Source of the DNA: Anatilimnocola aggregata
GTDB lineage: Bacteria > Planctomycetota > Planctomycetia > Pirellulales > Pirellulaceae
Length of the DNA: 64,000 nucleotides
Direction: 5' to 3'
Assembly (NCBI RefSeq): GCF_007747655.1
Contig: NZ_CP036274.1
Span: 6,386,001-6,450,000, forward strand
Part shown: positions 52,301 through 61,486 of the stretch, in pieces
Layout of the letters: every line of letters begins with the position of its first letter
How positions within the stretch are numbered: the first letter of the stretch is position 1
The notes under the pieces: model-generated
The model's input: only the letters and a program-made list of their open reading frames with translations
What the model was told of the DNA's origin: nothing
Databases searched by the model: none
Made by a program: the position numbers and the translations under genes

Positions 52301-54691
52301 CCCATACCAATACATGAGCGGCAAGTTGTGGTCAGTGGCGTCTTCGCCGTGAGTCAGCAGGGCTTCGACAAGCGGCAGAGTAAGTTGCCAATCCATTCGC
52401 TTGGCAGCAGATGCCAACTCCAAACGCACGGTCCGCGAACCAGGCTGTTCCTTAGCGAGTTCCAGCCAACGAGGGCCTAAATCTTCGTGATCGAAGGTGC
52501 CTGCCCGTTCCGACTGCAGACGAATGGTCCATCCCCGCACCGCTGCGCTCGGGTGCGAAAGGAGTTTCAATCCCAACTCCTTGGTCAGCCCTCCCGTCAA
52601 CCGGAGTGTCCATAGGCCTCGCAGCGCATGCGATTCATTTTCAGATTGCAACGCCAGTTTCGCGACTGCGTCGCGAGCGCTGAGATCGCCGTCGATCGGA
52701 CGTACGTTCGGTTCCGACCTGCCACGCAAGTAATAGCGTTCCTGCAGAATTCGCTGCGCATGCCGCTGATACCACTGATTGGGATTTGTCAGATAGGCGG
52801 TTAACTCTTCGTCCGTACACTTCTGCAAGTCCACTTTCACCGGCTTCGCGTCGTTGTAACTAATTCGATAGATCCGGCCGTTCGTGCGGTCGTGCCCTTC
52901 GGTGTTCTTGTGGTGGCATTGGTTGCGGTCGTACCAGTCGATGACCCAGACCTGGCCATCGGGGCCGTAGGTCATGTAGAGCATCTGCGACCATTGGTCG
53001 CGGGTGAAGAGAAAGTCGGGAGCAAAGTTTCCTTCATAGCCGCTCCCCTTCTGCGTGAGCAGGTCGACGTTCATCCGGTTGCCGTGGATGTTGTTCATGA
53101 TAATCTGGTTGCGATACTTTTCCGGCCAACTCCCGCCGAGATAGATCATCGCCCCGGCGTGGGCATGACCACCGCCGAGTTCATCCGACTGCCGCCGGTT
53201 GTCGGTGTTCCACTGATTGCCGACGTAGTGCCGATGGACGGCAATCGTCTTGATGTCGTCGTAAGTGTGCGGGTTGAAGTGCTGCCCCGCTTGTCGCTGG
53301 TAACGAGCACCGGGAATGATGTGATAGAGGTGAGGAATGACGCAGGCGGTAACGAAGGCCTGCCCTTGCTCGTTGAAGTCGAGCCCCCACGGATTGCTCG
53401 TGCCGTGGGCGAAAACCTCGAACTCATGACGCGTGGGATGATAACGCCACACGCCGGCGTTGAGCGGAACGCGTTTGTCCTTCGGCGTCCCCGGTTTGCC
53501 GACGAGGCTGTGCGTGAAGACACCGTGGCAGCCATACAGCCAGCCATCGGGGCCCCAGATAAAACTGTTGAGCGTTTCGTGCGTATCTTCTTGGCCCCAG
53601 CCATCGAGCAGAATCTGCGGCTCGCTGTCGGGGACGTCGTCGCCGTTCTTGTCGGGAATGAAGAGGAGGTAAGGAGCAGCACCGACCCAAACACCGCCGA
53701 AGCCGAGTTCCATGCCGCTGACGAGGTTCAACTTCTCGGCAAAGATGGTCCGCTTATCAAGCGAGCCGTTGAGGTCGGTATCTTCGAAAATGAGTATCCG
53801 GTCGCGGCCTTTCCCTTCGGGCGCACGGACCGGGTATTCGTACGCTTCAGCGATCCAGACTCGCCCGCGGTCATCAATGGCCATGGCAATGGGCTGATTC
53901 ACGTCGGGCTCGGATGCCCCGACTTCGACTTTGAAGCCTGGGGGAACCTGCATCTGCTTGACGGCTTCCGCGGCAGTGAGCCCCGCGTGCGGATACAACT
54001 GCTCCAGCGCCGGCGCGGAAGTGTTGGGAACGTTCACCGGCCCGCGCGGAGCTTCGCGAAACTTGGGCCGCGCGGCATGCAGACGAAAATCGTCGAAGTT
54101 AATGTGTCCCCAGCCTCCGGAGTGATCGTCGACGAGGCGAATGTAGATTAGCTTGCCGAGGTGCGGCGTCAGATCGACCACCATCGGGCGCAGGCTTTCG
54201 GTATTCGTGCCGCGCGACGTGCTGATGACTCGCTCTTGGGAATCCTTGACCGCGGGATCGGGTAGAAGAACCAACTCCAGCCTTGTTTCCGGATGATTGC
54301 CGCCGGCGAGCAAGAAACTGGCGAAAGGCTCCGTCACTTTGAAGGGTTTTGAACTGAGCGTCCCCTTCGGTTTGTCGAGCAGTTTTTCGAACGTGCCGAT
54401 CCAATATTGGCCGGTGTGATCCGCCTTCTTGCCGACGCCGTAGGGACGCTTCGGATCGATCTCCCCCTTGATGGGCTGGCCGTTGAACGCGTCGCCGGTG
54501 GCGGTCCAATCTTTCAGCGTGCCATCTTCGAAACTGAGATTCAGCGGCTGGCCATCTTCGCCAACGGGAATGACGCCCGGCTTCTCGAGCGGCTCGTTGA
54601 ACAGGTTGGGTTTGTCTTGCGCTAGCGAGGCACAAGCGAAAATTAACCAGGACGCAACGAGGAGACCGGACCAGCGAAGACGGATACGCAT
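49361..54691 (-). CDS. Giant exported PVC-type dehydrogenase with heme, DUF1080 and FG-GAP modules
   Basis: The 1776-residue protein has a signal peptide (LLVASWLIFACASLAQ). The N-terminal quarter has a possible carbohydrate-binding jelly roll, then the PVC-type dehydrogenase beta propeller (PPGFKVEVGASEPDVNQPIA, WGQEDTHETLNSFIWGPDGW, with PVRAPEGKGRD). HEAT-like repeats follow. A heme c site RTCQQCHTLFG lies near residue 1084 with VVTGILKEENDATVTVQLP after it. DUF1080 covers about 1210-1395 (SIFNGKDLSGW, NSGIQFRSEPI). At least six FG-GAP/VCBS repeats follow (DFNNDGKLDIAAG, DFNGDGRQDLLVV, DLNKDGKLDLF, DMNGDGWLDVIV). It probably oxidises sugars outside the cytoplasm; substrate unknown. Confidence 0.9.
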   Translation of the reverse strand: MRIRLRWSGLLVASWLIFACASLAQDKPNLFNEPLEKPGVIPVGEDGQPLNLSFEDGTLKDWTATGDAFNGQPIKGEIDPKRPYGVGKKADHTGQYWIGTFEKLLDKPKGTLSSKPFKVTEPFASFLLAGGNHPETRLELVLLPDPAVKDSQERVISTSRGTNTESLRPMVVDLTPHLGKLIYIRLVDDHSGGWGHINFDDFRLHAARPKFREAPRGPVNVPNTSAPALEQLYPHAGLTAAEAVKQMQVPPGFKVEVGASEPDVNQPIAMAIDDRGRVWIAEAYEYPVRAPEGKGRDRILIFEDTDLNGSLDKRTIFAEKLNLVSGMELGFGGVWVGAAPYLLFIPDKNGDDVPDSEPQILLDGWGQEDTHETLNSFIWGPDGWLYGCHGVFTHSLVGKPGTPKDKRVPLNAGVWRYHPTRHEFEVFAHGTSNPWGLDFNEQGQAFVTACVIPHLYHIIPGARYQRQAGQHFNPHTYDDIKTIAVHRHYVGNQWNTDNRRQSDELGGGHAHAGAMIYLGGSWPEKYRNQIIMNNIHGNRMNVDLLTQKGSGYEGNFAPDFLFTRDQWSQMLYMTYGPDGQVWVIDWYDRNQCHHKNTEGHDRTNGRIYRISYNDAKPVKVDLQKCTDEELTAYLTNPNQWYQRHAQRILQERYYLRGRSEPNVRPIDGDLSARDAVAKLALQSENESHALRGLWTLRLTGGLTKELGLKLLSHPSAAVRGWTIRLQSERAGTFDHEDLGPRWLELAKEQPGSRTVRLELASAAKRMDWQLTLPLVEALLTHGEDATDHNLPLMYWYGLEQRTVVDEQRVLAIAMGARDRFPKIADYMVRRLGSTPEKSLELLLTGLGSTDDAGRQLAFLRGLNVALQGRGKVVPPEIWKTVAAKLANVSDPDLKRQTTILALTFGDAAAAISLRRIAADPSHRLAERQAALAALLSVKDDELGPMLAALLTDPAMRAVAIRGLATLDDPKTPARLLDVYDKFSVDERRDVLATLCSRASFAKELLSAIEAKRVPANHLTADLVVNLRNLKDAGLQAQLEKVWGSSRETAADKALLITQYKSLLASPPAIAHDVQLGRAVFARTCQQCHTLFGTGGKVGPDLTGSNRANLDYLLSNVIDPSAVMAKEYQPTVLLLSNGRVVTGILKEENDATVTVQLPTELLTIAKSEIEERKISANSMMPDDLLRPLSQHESRSLVAYLASSGQVPQLANNDTAGSIFNGKDLSGWISGDMSLWSVEDGEIVGRTTGLKRNHWLTSQYSLRDFRFSVDVKLARNEGNSGIQFRSEPIANGEVKGYQADIGAGWWGKLYEEHGRALLWKESGEKHVKLGDWNKYEILAVGSRVQTWINGQKCVDLDDPTGSRQGVIALQLHSGGATEVRYKNFQVSIPTGSQLAVGYPASKPNPAGKLAGKITFKKTTLDQRFRSEGVAMGDFNNDGKLDIAAGSVWYEAPGSPGDKSGWKMHAITPQPNEFNIKTYGDTFCNWAEDFNGDGRQDLLVVDFPGKPTWWFENPGNTDTPWPKHRAVPVTNNESPQYADVDGDGQRELIFGEASGKLALARPAKQPNLDWRIQPIAAEANPNIQKFYHGLGVGDLNKDGKLDLFTPNAWFAQPADKATAEKEPWQRTDVKLGPAQAHMYAYDFDGDGDADIVGTSAHRTGIWWYEQTDKGFVQHEIENKLAQTHALILADINGDGLPDLVTGKRFYAHNGNDPGEDEPPVIAWYELSRDAGQPKWTRHEIDDNSGVGTQFEVHDMNGDGWLDVIVANKRGVFYLEQVRE

Positions 54692-54817
54692 GAGAGAAGA
54701 TCACTTACTCGCGGGCACGAAAAGAGAGGCCTGTTGCCAGAACAGGTCTATTCTCGGTGGCCCAGCGGTGAAGTCAATCAAGGAGCGGGCTCGTACGGCG
54801 ATGCCTGCGCCCTTCAG

Positions 54818-54912
54818 GTAGCCCGAAACGTAATTGAGGAGAAATTGAGATAACGGTTCGCTGCAGCAGAACGTGACTTCAGAATAGCTCCCTCGCTGAC
54901 GCGTCGGGCTAC
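54818..54912. repeat. GTAGCCCGA/TCGGGCTAC inverted repeat
   Basis: Perfect 9-base arms at 54818-54826 and 54904-54912, 77 bases apart, lie beyond the stop of the response regulator. The pair looks like the ends of a dispersed palindromic element. Confidence 0.55.
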
Positions 54913-54936
54913 TTAGGAACGAGTGGCACTTAGCGA

Positions 54937-55656
54937 TTACTCGACATCTTCGCTGACGACGTTGGCGGGGTCGTGATCGCGGAAGCGATAACCGACGCCG
55001 CGAACGGTTTCGATCACGTCGGCGTAGTTGCCGAGTTTTCGGCGGAGGGCACGAATGTGGACGTCGATCGTTCGTTCCATCACCATCGTGTCTTCGCCGA
55101 GGGCGGCGTCGATCAGTTCAGTCCGATCGAACACGCGGCCAGGCTGGCGAATGAGCGTATCGAGAAGGCGGAACTCGCTGCGCGTGAGGGGCAAAGGCTG
55201 ATCGTCGATCGAAGCTTGGTGGCGGCGGCGATTGACTGTCACCCCTTGGCGCTTGGTGATTTCGTCGGGAATGCCATCCCCCATTCGTCGGCGACGGAGC
55301 GCCTTGATCCGTTCCAGCAACACCTTCACGCTGAAGGGCTTGGTTACGTAATCGTCGGCACCGAGTGAGAAGCCGATCAGTTCGTCGGACTCTTCTGCTT
55401 TGGCGGTGAGCATGACGATGAGGGTTTCTCGCGTCGCGGCATCGGCTCGCAAGCGGCGGCAAACGTCGAGCCCGTCGACAACGGGAAGCATCAAATCGAG
55501 CAGGATGATATCGGGCGATTTGAGCTGCGCTTGCAGCAGTCCATCTTGACCGTCGGAAGCCGCGAGAACGTCGTAACCGGCTTGCTTCAAGTTGTAGGTC
55601 AGCACTTCGCTGAGCGAACGGTCGTCTTCAATTACCAGAATCTTGGTCTTGGCCAT
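54937..55656 (-). CDS. phoB: OmpR/PhoB-family response regulator
   Basis: The 239-residue protein has a receiver domain (ILVIEDDRSLSEVLTYNL, phospho-acceptor Asp in PDIILLDLMLPVVDGLDV, conserved Lys in VTKPFSVKVLLERI) and a winged-helix DNA-binding domain (PLPLTRSEFRLLDTLIRQPG, IDVHIRALRRKLGN). The adjacent phoU makes PhoB, the phosphate-limitation regulator, the most probable identity. No histidine kinase is in the window. It lies 21 bases after phoU on the same strand. Confidence 0.9.
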   Translation of the reverse strand: MAKTKILVIEDDRSLSEVLTYNLKQAGYDVLAASDGQDGLLQAQLKSPDIILLDLMLPVVDGLDVCRRLRADAATRETLIVMLTAKAEESDELIGFSLGADDYVTKPFSVKVLLERIKALRRRRMGDGIPDEITKRQGVTVNRRRHQASIDDQPLPLTRSEFRLLDTLIRQPGRVFDRTELIDAALGEDTMVMERTIDVHIRALRRKLGNYADVIETVRGVGYRFRDHDPANVVSEDVE

Positions 55657-55677
55657 AAGCGCGCCTTAAGGGCAGTG

Positions 55678-56355
55678 TCAGGAAGGCGATTCCGAAAGTT
55701 TGGCGTGGCGATGCCGCACGATGTCACCTTCCACCAGATAGATCACATCTTCGGCGATGTTGGTGGCGTGATCGGCAATGCGTTCCAAATGTCGGACGCC
55801 GGAAAAACAATGCAGCGAGGCCGCGACCATGTCGGGCTGCTTCTGCATGCGGGACTGTAATTCGTCAATGATGTCGCAGTTGTATTGGTCGACCTGCTGA
55901 TCCATGGCCAGAATGCGGCGGGCTGCGTGCGAGTCGAGATTCACGAACGAATCCATCGCGCCGCGCACCATCTGGGTCGCAAGGACAACCATCTTCGGCA
56001 AGCGATCGGGGACGATGAAGGCTGGATGCTCGCTGATGGCGCGGGCACGATTCGCAATGCTCACGGCCAGGTCGGCGATTCGTTCCAGGTCGGCATTGAT
56101 CTTGAGCACGGTCGCGATGCGACGCAGGTCGATCGCCACCGGCTGGTGGAGCGCCAGCATCTTCAGGCACTCTTCTTCCAAGTGCACTTCGTGCTGGTCG
56201 ACGAATTCGTCGCTGCTGATGACCTGGTCGGCGAGGTCGAAGCGGCGTTCGCTGAGGGCCTGGGTTGCCCGGTCGATCATTTCTTCCACCATCGACGAAA
56301 TGGTCAAGAGCTCGTTGATGAGTCCGTCGATGTCGCGTTGTAGATGTTTGCTCAT
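55678..56355 (-). CDS. phoU: Phosphate signalling protein PhoU
   Basis: The 225-residue helical protein starts MSKHLQRDIDGLINELLT and has two PhoU repeats: EEMIDRATQALSERRFDLAD with VIS(S)DEFVDQHEVHLEEECL, and IADLAVSIANRARAIS with RHLERIADHATNIAEDVIY. PhoU represses the phosphate regulon through PhoR and Pst when phosphate is sufficient. The frame is open to 56748, but the family start is 56355. Confidence 0.94.
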   Translation of the reverse strand: MSKHLQRDIDGLINELLTISSMVEEMIDRATQALSERRFDLADQVISSDEFVDQHEVHLEEECLKMLALHQPVAIDLRRIATVLKINADLERIADLAVSIANRARAISEHPAFIVPDRLPKMVVLATQMVRGAMDSFVNLDSHAARRILAMDQQVDQYNCDIIDELQSRMQKQPDMVAASLHCFSGVRHLERIADHATNIAEDVIYLVEGDIVRHRHAKLSESPS

Positions 56356-56535
56356 GGATTTTCCAAGCGGGCGGTTCACCCTCAGGGCGTAGAGAAGTTT
56401 GACGCAAGCAGAGAGGTTACTCGTGAAGATACGATGAAGAAACGGTGAAGCCCATCCCCCCGCCAAAGTGGCTATTGGCCCTGCGTGCCTTACCGCGACT
56501 TCGCAGCGCAAGTTTTGCCAGCCGCAAAAGGGGGG

Positions 56536-56629
56536 TGTCCAACAATGCGGGCCATTGTTGGACAGTACCGAGCGCAACTCTCGGGTTTGGCGGGCAGGTG
56601 GTGTCCAACAATCGGGCTTTCGTTGGACA
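56536..56629. repeat. Two TGTCCAAC palindromes
   Basis: TGTCCAACAAT/ATTGTTGGACA (56536-56564) has perfect 11-base arms and TGTCCAAC/GTTGGACA (56602-56629) 8-base arms. They lie 180-270 bases upstream of phoU. Confidence 0.75.
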
Positions 56630-56703
56630 ATTACGTTGAAATCGAGGGCCAGGCTTTCCCGACTTACGTCGCCATTGGCGGGGTCAGTGCCAGCAGCCAG
56701 TCG

Positions 56704-56732
56704 TTGACAAACGCCCATGGCTCGGATAACTA
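56704..56732 (+). promoter_or_regulatory. Probable promoter of the acidic-protein gene
   Basis: A consensus -35 TTGACA at 56704-56709 is 17 bases from TAACTA at 56727-56732. Transcription would begin near 56739, which excludes the upstream ATG at 56717 and leaves 56798 or 56981 as start. Confidence 0.45.
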
Positions 56733-56797
56733 GGGTAGTTTGGCGCATCGTGGACGATCACGCCTTTCCCTACTTATTGTCCTCTTACGCAACCACC

Positions 56798-57334
56798 ATG
56801 CGCATCGATCACTCCGCCAGCACCATCACGGCCCCCCACTTTGCCGTGATTGACGATCTAACTTCGGGCGACCTGAATTCCAGCGATACCCTGGTTTGTG
56901 ATCCTGCCACTGAACCCAGCGAGGGCGATCAGCCTCTCACTTGGGAGGCGACTTCGTTTCCAGGCTTGCCGTCGATTGTGATGGCTGACGAAGAAGAAGC
57001 TGGCGAGATTGACGACTTCGACGAAGAGGATTTTGACGACGAGTTCGACGACGACTTCGAAGAAGAACTCGAAGACGAGTACGACCTGGCCGACCTGGAA
57101 GAGGTCTCGGACGACGACCTGGCTGCCGACGATGTCGAAATCCCCATCGGTGGCGACTTTGTCGACGAAGACGAAGAGCCCGAAGAGCCAGTGCTCCCCG
57201 AAGATCCCGATGCTCCTCCGGCGGACGAAGAGAAACCCGCCAAGGGAAAAGGTAAAGCCAAGGGGAAGGGCAAAGGCAAGGCCAAGGATGAAGATGAGGA
57301 CGATGAAGATTTGGATCTGGACGACGACGAATAG
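56798..57334 (+). CDS. Very acidic protein with Lys/Gly-rich tail
   Basis: The 178-residue protein has an N-terminal 60 residues of mixed composition, then an extended run of Asp and Glu (EIDDFDEEDFDDEFDDDFEE, SDDDLAADDVEIP), then a basic KGKGKAKGKGKGKAK stretch and a final acidic tip DEDEDDEDLDLDDDE. The ATG at 56981 (MADEEEAG) is a credible alternative start. Blocks of opposite charge suggest a disordered or condensate-type protein. I know no function. It lies before ileS on the same strand. Confidence 0.6.
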   Translation: MRIDHSASTITAPHFAVIDDLTSGDLNSSDTLVCDPATEPSEGDQPLTWEATSFPGLPSIVMADEEEAGEIDDFDEEDFDDEFDDDFEEELEDEYDLADLEEVSDDDLAADDVEIPIGGDFVDEDEEPEEPVLPEDPDAPPADEEKPAKGKGKAKGKGKGKAKDEDEDDEDLDLDDDE

Positions 57335-57474
57335 TTTGCTTTCGCCTTAGCAAACTGAGCGGGGGACGAAGCTCGTGTTGAGCCGATTCCGGTGGAAAAT
57401 CGCGGCTCGGCCGGAGCCTCGCCCTCCCGAACGATTAGGACACATCTGCCCGCTATCGGAGCTTCGCGACGACC

Positions 57475-60400
57475 ATGTTTCAGCCTGTGCCGGCCAGCGC
57501 GCCGTTTCCCCGCATGGAAGAGGAAGTCCTCGCGTTCTGGAAAGAACAGGCGATCTATGAGAAATCGCTCGAGCGCCGCCGTGGCAGCAAAAAGTTCGTC
57601 TTCTTTGAAGGTCCGCCCACGGCCAACGGCATGCCTCATCCCGGGCACTGCCTGACGCGGGCCATCAAAGACCTCTTTCCCCGCTACCGCACCATGCGGG
57701 GCTACTTCTGCGAACGCAAAGCAGGCTGGGATACGCACGGCCTGCCGGTCGAAGTTGAAGTCTGCAAAGAGTTGGGCATCCACAGCAAAGAGGAGATTGA
57801 AAACTACGGCGTCGAGCCCTTCATCCATCGCTGCCAGGAGAGTGTCTGGCGGTACATGCAGGAGTGGGAACGACTCACCGAACGCCTCGGCTTTTGGGTC
57901 AATCTCAAAGAGGCTTACGTCACCTATCACCAATCGTTCGTCGAGAGCGTCTGGTGGTCGCTGAAGAACCTGTACGACCGCGGCCTGCTCTATCAAGGTC
58001 ACAAGATTGTCTGGTGGTGGGCCCAGGGTGGCACCGCGCTCTCTTCAGGCGAAGTGGGCCAAGGCTATCGTGAAGTGGCCGACCCGAGCGTGTATGTCCT
58101 CTTTCCGCTGCTGGACGATGCCGACCAGAAGACCGATACATCGCTGCTCGTCTGGACGACGACGCCCTGGACTTTGCCGAGTAATCAGTTTGCGGCCGTG
58201 CATCCGGATTTGGATTATGCCACCGTAGTCGATAGCCAAACCGGCCAGCGGCTTATCATTGCTGCGGCCCTCGTGGAAACGCTTGCGGGGAAGATCAAGC
58301 GAGAATTGACAGTTGAGAGCACCAGCAAGGGAAGCACGTTGCTTGGTAAGCGATATGTGCCGCCGTATGACTATTACTATCAAGCTCACGGCAACGAAAC
58401 GGGCAAACTGAAAGATGGTGGCAAGCTGCCGGTTGCTTGGCGCGTTGTCGCAGCCGACTTTGTAACCACCGACAGCGGTTCTGGCGTTGTCCATCAAGCT
58501 CCCGCCTTCGGCGAAGTCGACTTTGATGTACTCGTCGCTGAACAAGCCAAGTTCGAAGCGGGACAGGGCCCGCATTTGATCTGCGCCGTCGGACCCGACG
58601 GCAAGTTCACCAAGGATGCGCCCGAGTACGAAGGCCGCTGGGTGAAGGATTGCGATAAAGACATCCAGCGCGAGCTCAAGGCAAAGGGCCTGCTCTATCA
58701 CCAAGAGCAATATCTGCACGACTATCCGTTTTGCTGGCGGGCGGATCAGGATCCGCTGATTCAATATCCGCGGCGCAGTTGGTTCGTGAAGACGACGCAG
58801 TTCAAAGACGAAATGCTGGCAAATAACCAGCAGATCAACTGGTTGCCCGAGCACATCAAGGATGGTCGCTTCGGCAACTTCTTGGAGTCGAATGTCGACT
58901 GGGCACTTTCACGCGAACGTTACTGGGGCACGCCGCTGCCGATCTGGGTTTGCCAGCAAACGGGGCAGATGGAAGCCGTCGGTAGTTACGAAGAACTGCT
59001 GCAGAAGCCCGGCGTCAAAGGGACCGATGTTTGGGATAAGGCCAAAGCGGTCAATCCCAAGCTGCCCGATGACTTGAAGGTTCATAAGCCATACATCGAC
59101 GAAATCACCTACGACTCGCCGTTCGCCAAGGGCGCGCACATGCGCCGCGTCAGCGAAGTGATCGACTGCTGGTACGACAGCGGCGCGATGCCGTTCGCCC
59201 AGTGGGGCTATCCACATCAGGGCGTCGACAAGTTCGCTGAGCAATTCCCAGCGGATTTCATCAGCGAAGCCATCGATCAAACGCGTGGTTGGTTTTATAG
59301 CCAGTTGGCGATCAGTACGTTGCTGTTTGGGAAGGGGACGGGAGGCGAGGGACGAGAGGCGGGGGCAGAGAAGCCGTACCCACATCCGTTCAAGAACTGC
59401 ATCGTCCTTGGGCTGATGATGGGTGAAGACGGCACGAAGATGTCGAAGAGCAAGCGGAACTACCGCGAGCCGCGCGAGATCTTCGATAAGTACGGGGCAG
59501 ATGCGCTGCGCTGGTACTTCTTCGCCAATCAGCCGCCGTGGACGACGATCCGTTACGCCGAGCGGGCCATCAAGGACAGCATCCCCGAGTTCTTGCTGCG
59601 GCTGTGGAACTGCTACAGCTTTTTTGTCATCTACTCGAACATCGATGGCTTTGATCCTGGCCAGCGAGTTGCGCCGAATACGGCCGATCTCTCGAAGGGA
59701 AAGGGTTACCGGCCGGTGAAGAAGCGAGGCGAACTCGATCGCTGGATTTTGAGCGAGTTGAACCGTACCCTCGCGGCCGTCATCGAGCGGATGGACGCCT
59801 ACGACAACTTCGAAGCCTGCAAGCAGATCAATGCGTTTGTCGACGGCCTGTCGAATTGGTACGTGCGCCGCAGCCGCGATCGCTTCTGGTCGAGTGACAA
59901 GGAAGGGCAAGAGAAGCTCGATGCTTATTGGACGCTGTACGAGTGCCTACTAACGACCGCCAAGCTGATCGCGCCGTTCACGCCCTTCCTGTCGGAAACG
60001 CTATGGCGAAATCTCACCGGCGTTTTCGGCGAGCGAGCACTCGAATCGGTTCACCTGTGCGATTATCCCGAGCCCGATGCCGCAGCCATCGATGAAACGC
60101 TCTCTGCCCGCATGCAACTGCTGCGTGAAATTGCCTCACTCGGCCGCAGTGCGCGAATGGACAACAAGTTGAAGGTTCGCCAGCCGCTGGCAAAGGTTGA
60201 AGTGATTCTCTCGGCCGCGACTCACCAGGCTTGGCTGCAGCAGCACGACGCTCTGCTGCGCGACGAACTCAACGTTAAGCAGATCGAATACGCCGAGGAC
60301 GCGAACAAGTACATCACCTACCAGATTCAGCCCAACTTCAAACGGCTGGGCCCACGCATTGGCAAGTTGCTGCCCGAGTGCAAAAAAGTTCTCGGTGCGG

Positions 60401-60843
60401 CCAATGGTGGCGAGTTGCTCGCGCAAATGACCGCCAACGGCACCGTCGATCTCAAGGTTGGCAGTGAGACGATCAGGCTCGATGGCGAAGACCTGCAAGT
60501 TCGCTTGCAAGCCAAGCCGGGCTGGGCCGCCGCTCAAGGCCGCGGCGTGGTGGTGGTGCTGTCGACGGAGATCACACCGGAGCTAGTGCGAGAAGGCTAC
60601 GCCAACGATCTGGTCCGCGCGATTCAAGACCGCCGGAAGGATTTGCAACTCGAATATACCGCCCGAATTACAATTCGCGTTGCTGCCGAAGACCCAGAAG
60701 TATCTGAGGCAATTCAGGAGCATGGTGAGTTTATTCGCAATGAGACGCTATGCGATGAACTTACCGAGGGCGTCAATGAGCATTCGACGGAGATCGAACT
60801 TGGTGCCGGCAAGTTGCAATTGAGCGTTAAGGAAAAGATTTAG
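57475..60843 (+). CDS. ileS: Isoleucyl-tRNA synthetase
   Basis: The 1122-residue enzyme charges tRNA-Ile. Class I signatures are the HIGH motif [14 protein letters not shown] at about residues 49-62 and KMSKS in [12 protein letters not shown] at about residue 655. The editing domain lies between them ([15 protein letters not shown]-like [12 protein letters not shown]) and the anticodon-binding domain follows. It is of the long, eukaryote-like type. Between residues 619 and 637 an insertion [16 protein letters not shown] appears to come from a G-rich repeat. purN follows after 7 bases. Confidence 0.95.
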   Translation: MFQPVPASAPFPRMEEEVLAFWKEQAIYEKSLERRRGSKKFVFFEGPPTANGMPHPGHCLTRAIKDLFPRYRTMRGYFCERKAGWDTHGLPVEVEVCKELGIHSKEEIENYGVEPFIHRCQESVWRYMQEWERLTERLGFWVNLKEAYVTYHQSFVESVWWSLKNLYDRGLLYQGHKIVWWWAQGGTALSSGEVGQGYREVADPSVYVLFPLLDDADQKTDTSLLVWTTTPWTLPSNQFAAVHPDLDYATVVDSQTGQRLIIAAALVETLAGKIKRELTVESTSKGSTLLGKRYVPPYDYYYQAHGNETGKLKDGGKLPVAWRVVAADFVTTDSGSGVVHQAPAFGEVDFDVLVAEQAKFEAGQGPHLICAVGPDGKFTKDAPEYEGRWVKDCDKDIQRELKAKGLLYHQEQYLHDYPFCWRADQDPLIQYPRRSWFVKTTQFKDEMLANNQQINWLPEHIKDGRFGNFLESNVDWALSRERYWGTPLPIWVCQQTGQMEAVGSYEELLQKPGVKGTDVWDKAKAVNPKLPDDLKVHKPYIDEITYDSPFAKGAHMRRVSEVIDCWYDSGAMPFAQWGYPHQGVDKFAEQFPADFISEAIDQTRGWFYSQLAISTLLFGKGTGGEGREAGAEKPYPHPFKNCIVLGLMMGEDGTKMSKSKRNYREPREIFDKYGADALRWYFFANQPPWTTIRYAERAIKDSIPEFLLRLWNCYSFFVIYSNIDGFDPGQRVAPNTADLSKGKGYRPVKKRGELDRWILSELNRTLAAVIERMDAYDNFEACKQINAFVDGLSNWYVRRSRDRFWSSDKEGQEKLDAYWTLYECLLTTAKLIAPFTPFLSETLWRNLTGVFGERALESVHLCDYPEPDAAAIDETLSARMQLLREIASLGRSARMDNKLKVRQPLAKVEVILSAATHQAWLQQHDALLRDELNVKQIEYAEDANKYITYQIQPNFKRLGPRIGKLLPECKKVLGAANGGELLAQMTANGTVDLKVGSETIRLDGEDLQVRLQAKPGWAAAQGRGVVVVLSTEITPELVREGYANDLVRAIQDRRKDLQLEYTARITIRVAAEDPEVSEAIQEHGEFIRNETLCDELTEGVNEHSTEIELGAGKLQLSVKEKI
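59331..59372. repeat. G-rich repeat element inside ileS
   Basis: GGGGACGGGAGGCGAGGGAC at about 59335, followed by GAGAGGCGGGGGCAG, resembles the G-rich elements at 17189-17208 and 17320-17350. In ileS it stays in frame and codes for about 18 Gly/Glu/Arg/Ala residues. Confidence 0.6.
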
Positions 60844-60850
60844 ACCCGCT

Positions 60851-61486
60851 GTGACTGCCGCATTCACTTCACCGCTCCCCATTGCCGTGCTGATCTCCGG
60901 CGGTGGGACGACGCTGCGCAACCTGATTGAGCGGCAACAGCACGACGAACTGCCGATTGATCTTCGGCTGGTGATCTCGAGCAGCCCGACTGCGAAGGGT
61001 TTGCAATTCGCTGCTGATACCGGGATTCAGTCGCTGGTGATCGAGAAGAAAAAGAAAGACTCGCCTGCGGACTATGAGCGGGCGATGTTCGAACCTTGCC
61101 GTGCGGCCGGTGTCCAGTATGTGGTGATGGCCGGCTTCTTGAAGCACGTCCCGATTCCGGCCGACTTTGAGAATCGCGTGATTAATATTCACCCTTCGCT
61201 CATTCCGGCCTTTTGTGGGCAAGGGATGTACGGGCTGAAGGTTCATCAGGCTGTGATTGATTACGGCGCGAAGATCACCGGTTGCACGGTTCACTTCGTC
61301 GACAATCAATACGACCATGGCCCGATCATCGGGCAATGGCCGGTGCCGGTTCGTGACGACGACACTGCCGAGACTCTGCAAGCCCGCGTTTTCGCCGCCG
61401 AGTGCGAAGCCTATCCGGCAGTGCTGCGAGCCTTGGCCGCAGGACAGATCTCCGCCACGGGGCGCCGCATTTCCTGGCTCCGCTAA
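60851..61486 (+). CDS. purN: Phosphoribosylglycinamide formyltransferase PurN
   Basis: PurN transfers a formyl group from 10-formyl-THF to GAR in purine synthesis. The 211-residue protein has AVLISGGGTTLRNLIERQQ near the start, the catalytic Asn and His in VINIHPSLIPAFCGQGMYG at about residues 116-134, and TGCTVHFVDNQYDHGPII with the Asp. It starts with GTG at 60851, 7 bases after the ileS stop, so the two are one transcript. Confidence 0.94.
   Translation: MTAAFTSPLPIAVLISGGGTTLRNLIERQQHDELPIDLRLVISSSPTAKGLQFAADTGIQSLVIEKKKKDSPADYERAMFEPCRAAGVQYVVMAGFLKHVPIPADFENRVINIHPSLIPAFCGQGMYGLKVHQAVIDYGAKITGCTVHFVDNQYDHGPIIGQWPVPVRDDDTAETLQARVFAAECEAYPAVLRALAAGQISATGRRISWLR

Larger units (their letters stand above)
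56356..56797. other. Intergenic region with palindromes and promoter
   Basis: This gap carries no supported gene. The TGTCCAAC palindromes are at 56536-56629, probably upstream of phoU's promoter, and a probable rightward promoter is at 56704-56732. Confidence 0.5.

Noticed and set aside
56929-58002. 357-codon minus-strand frame
   Set aside because: Ser-rich reverse complement of the acidic protein and of ileS; not a real gene.
58909-59910. 333-codon minus-strand frame
   Set aside because: Antisense to the ileS core.
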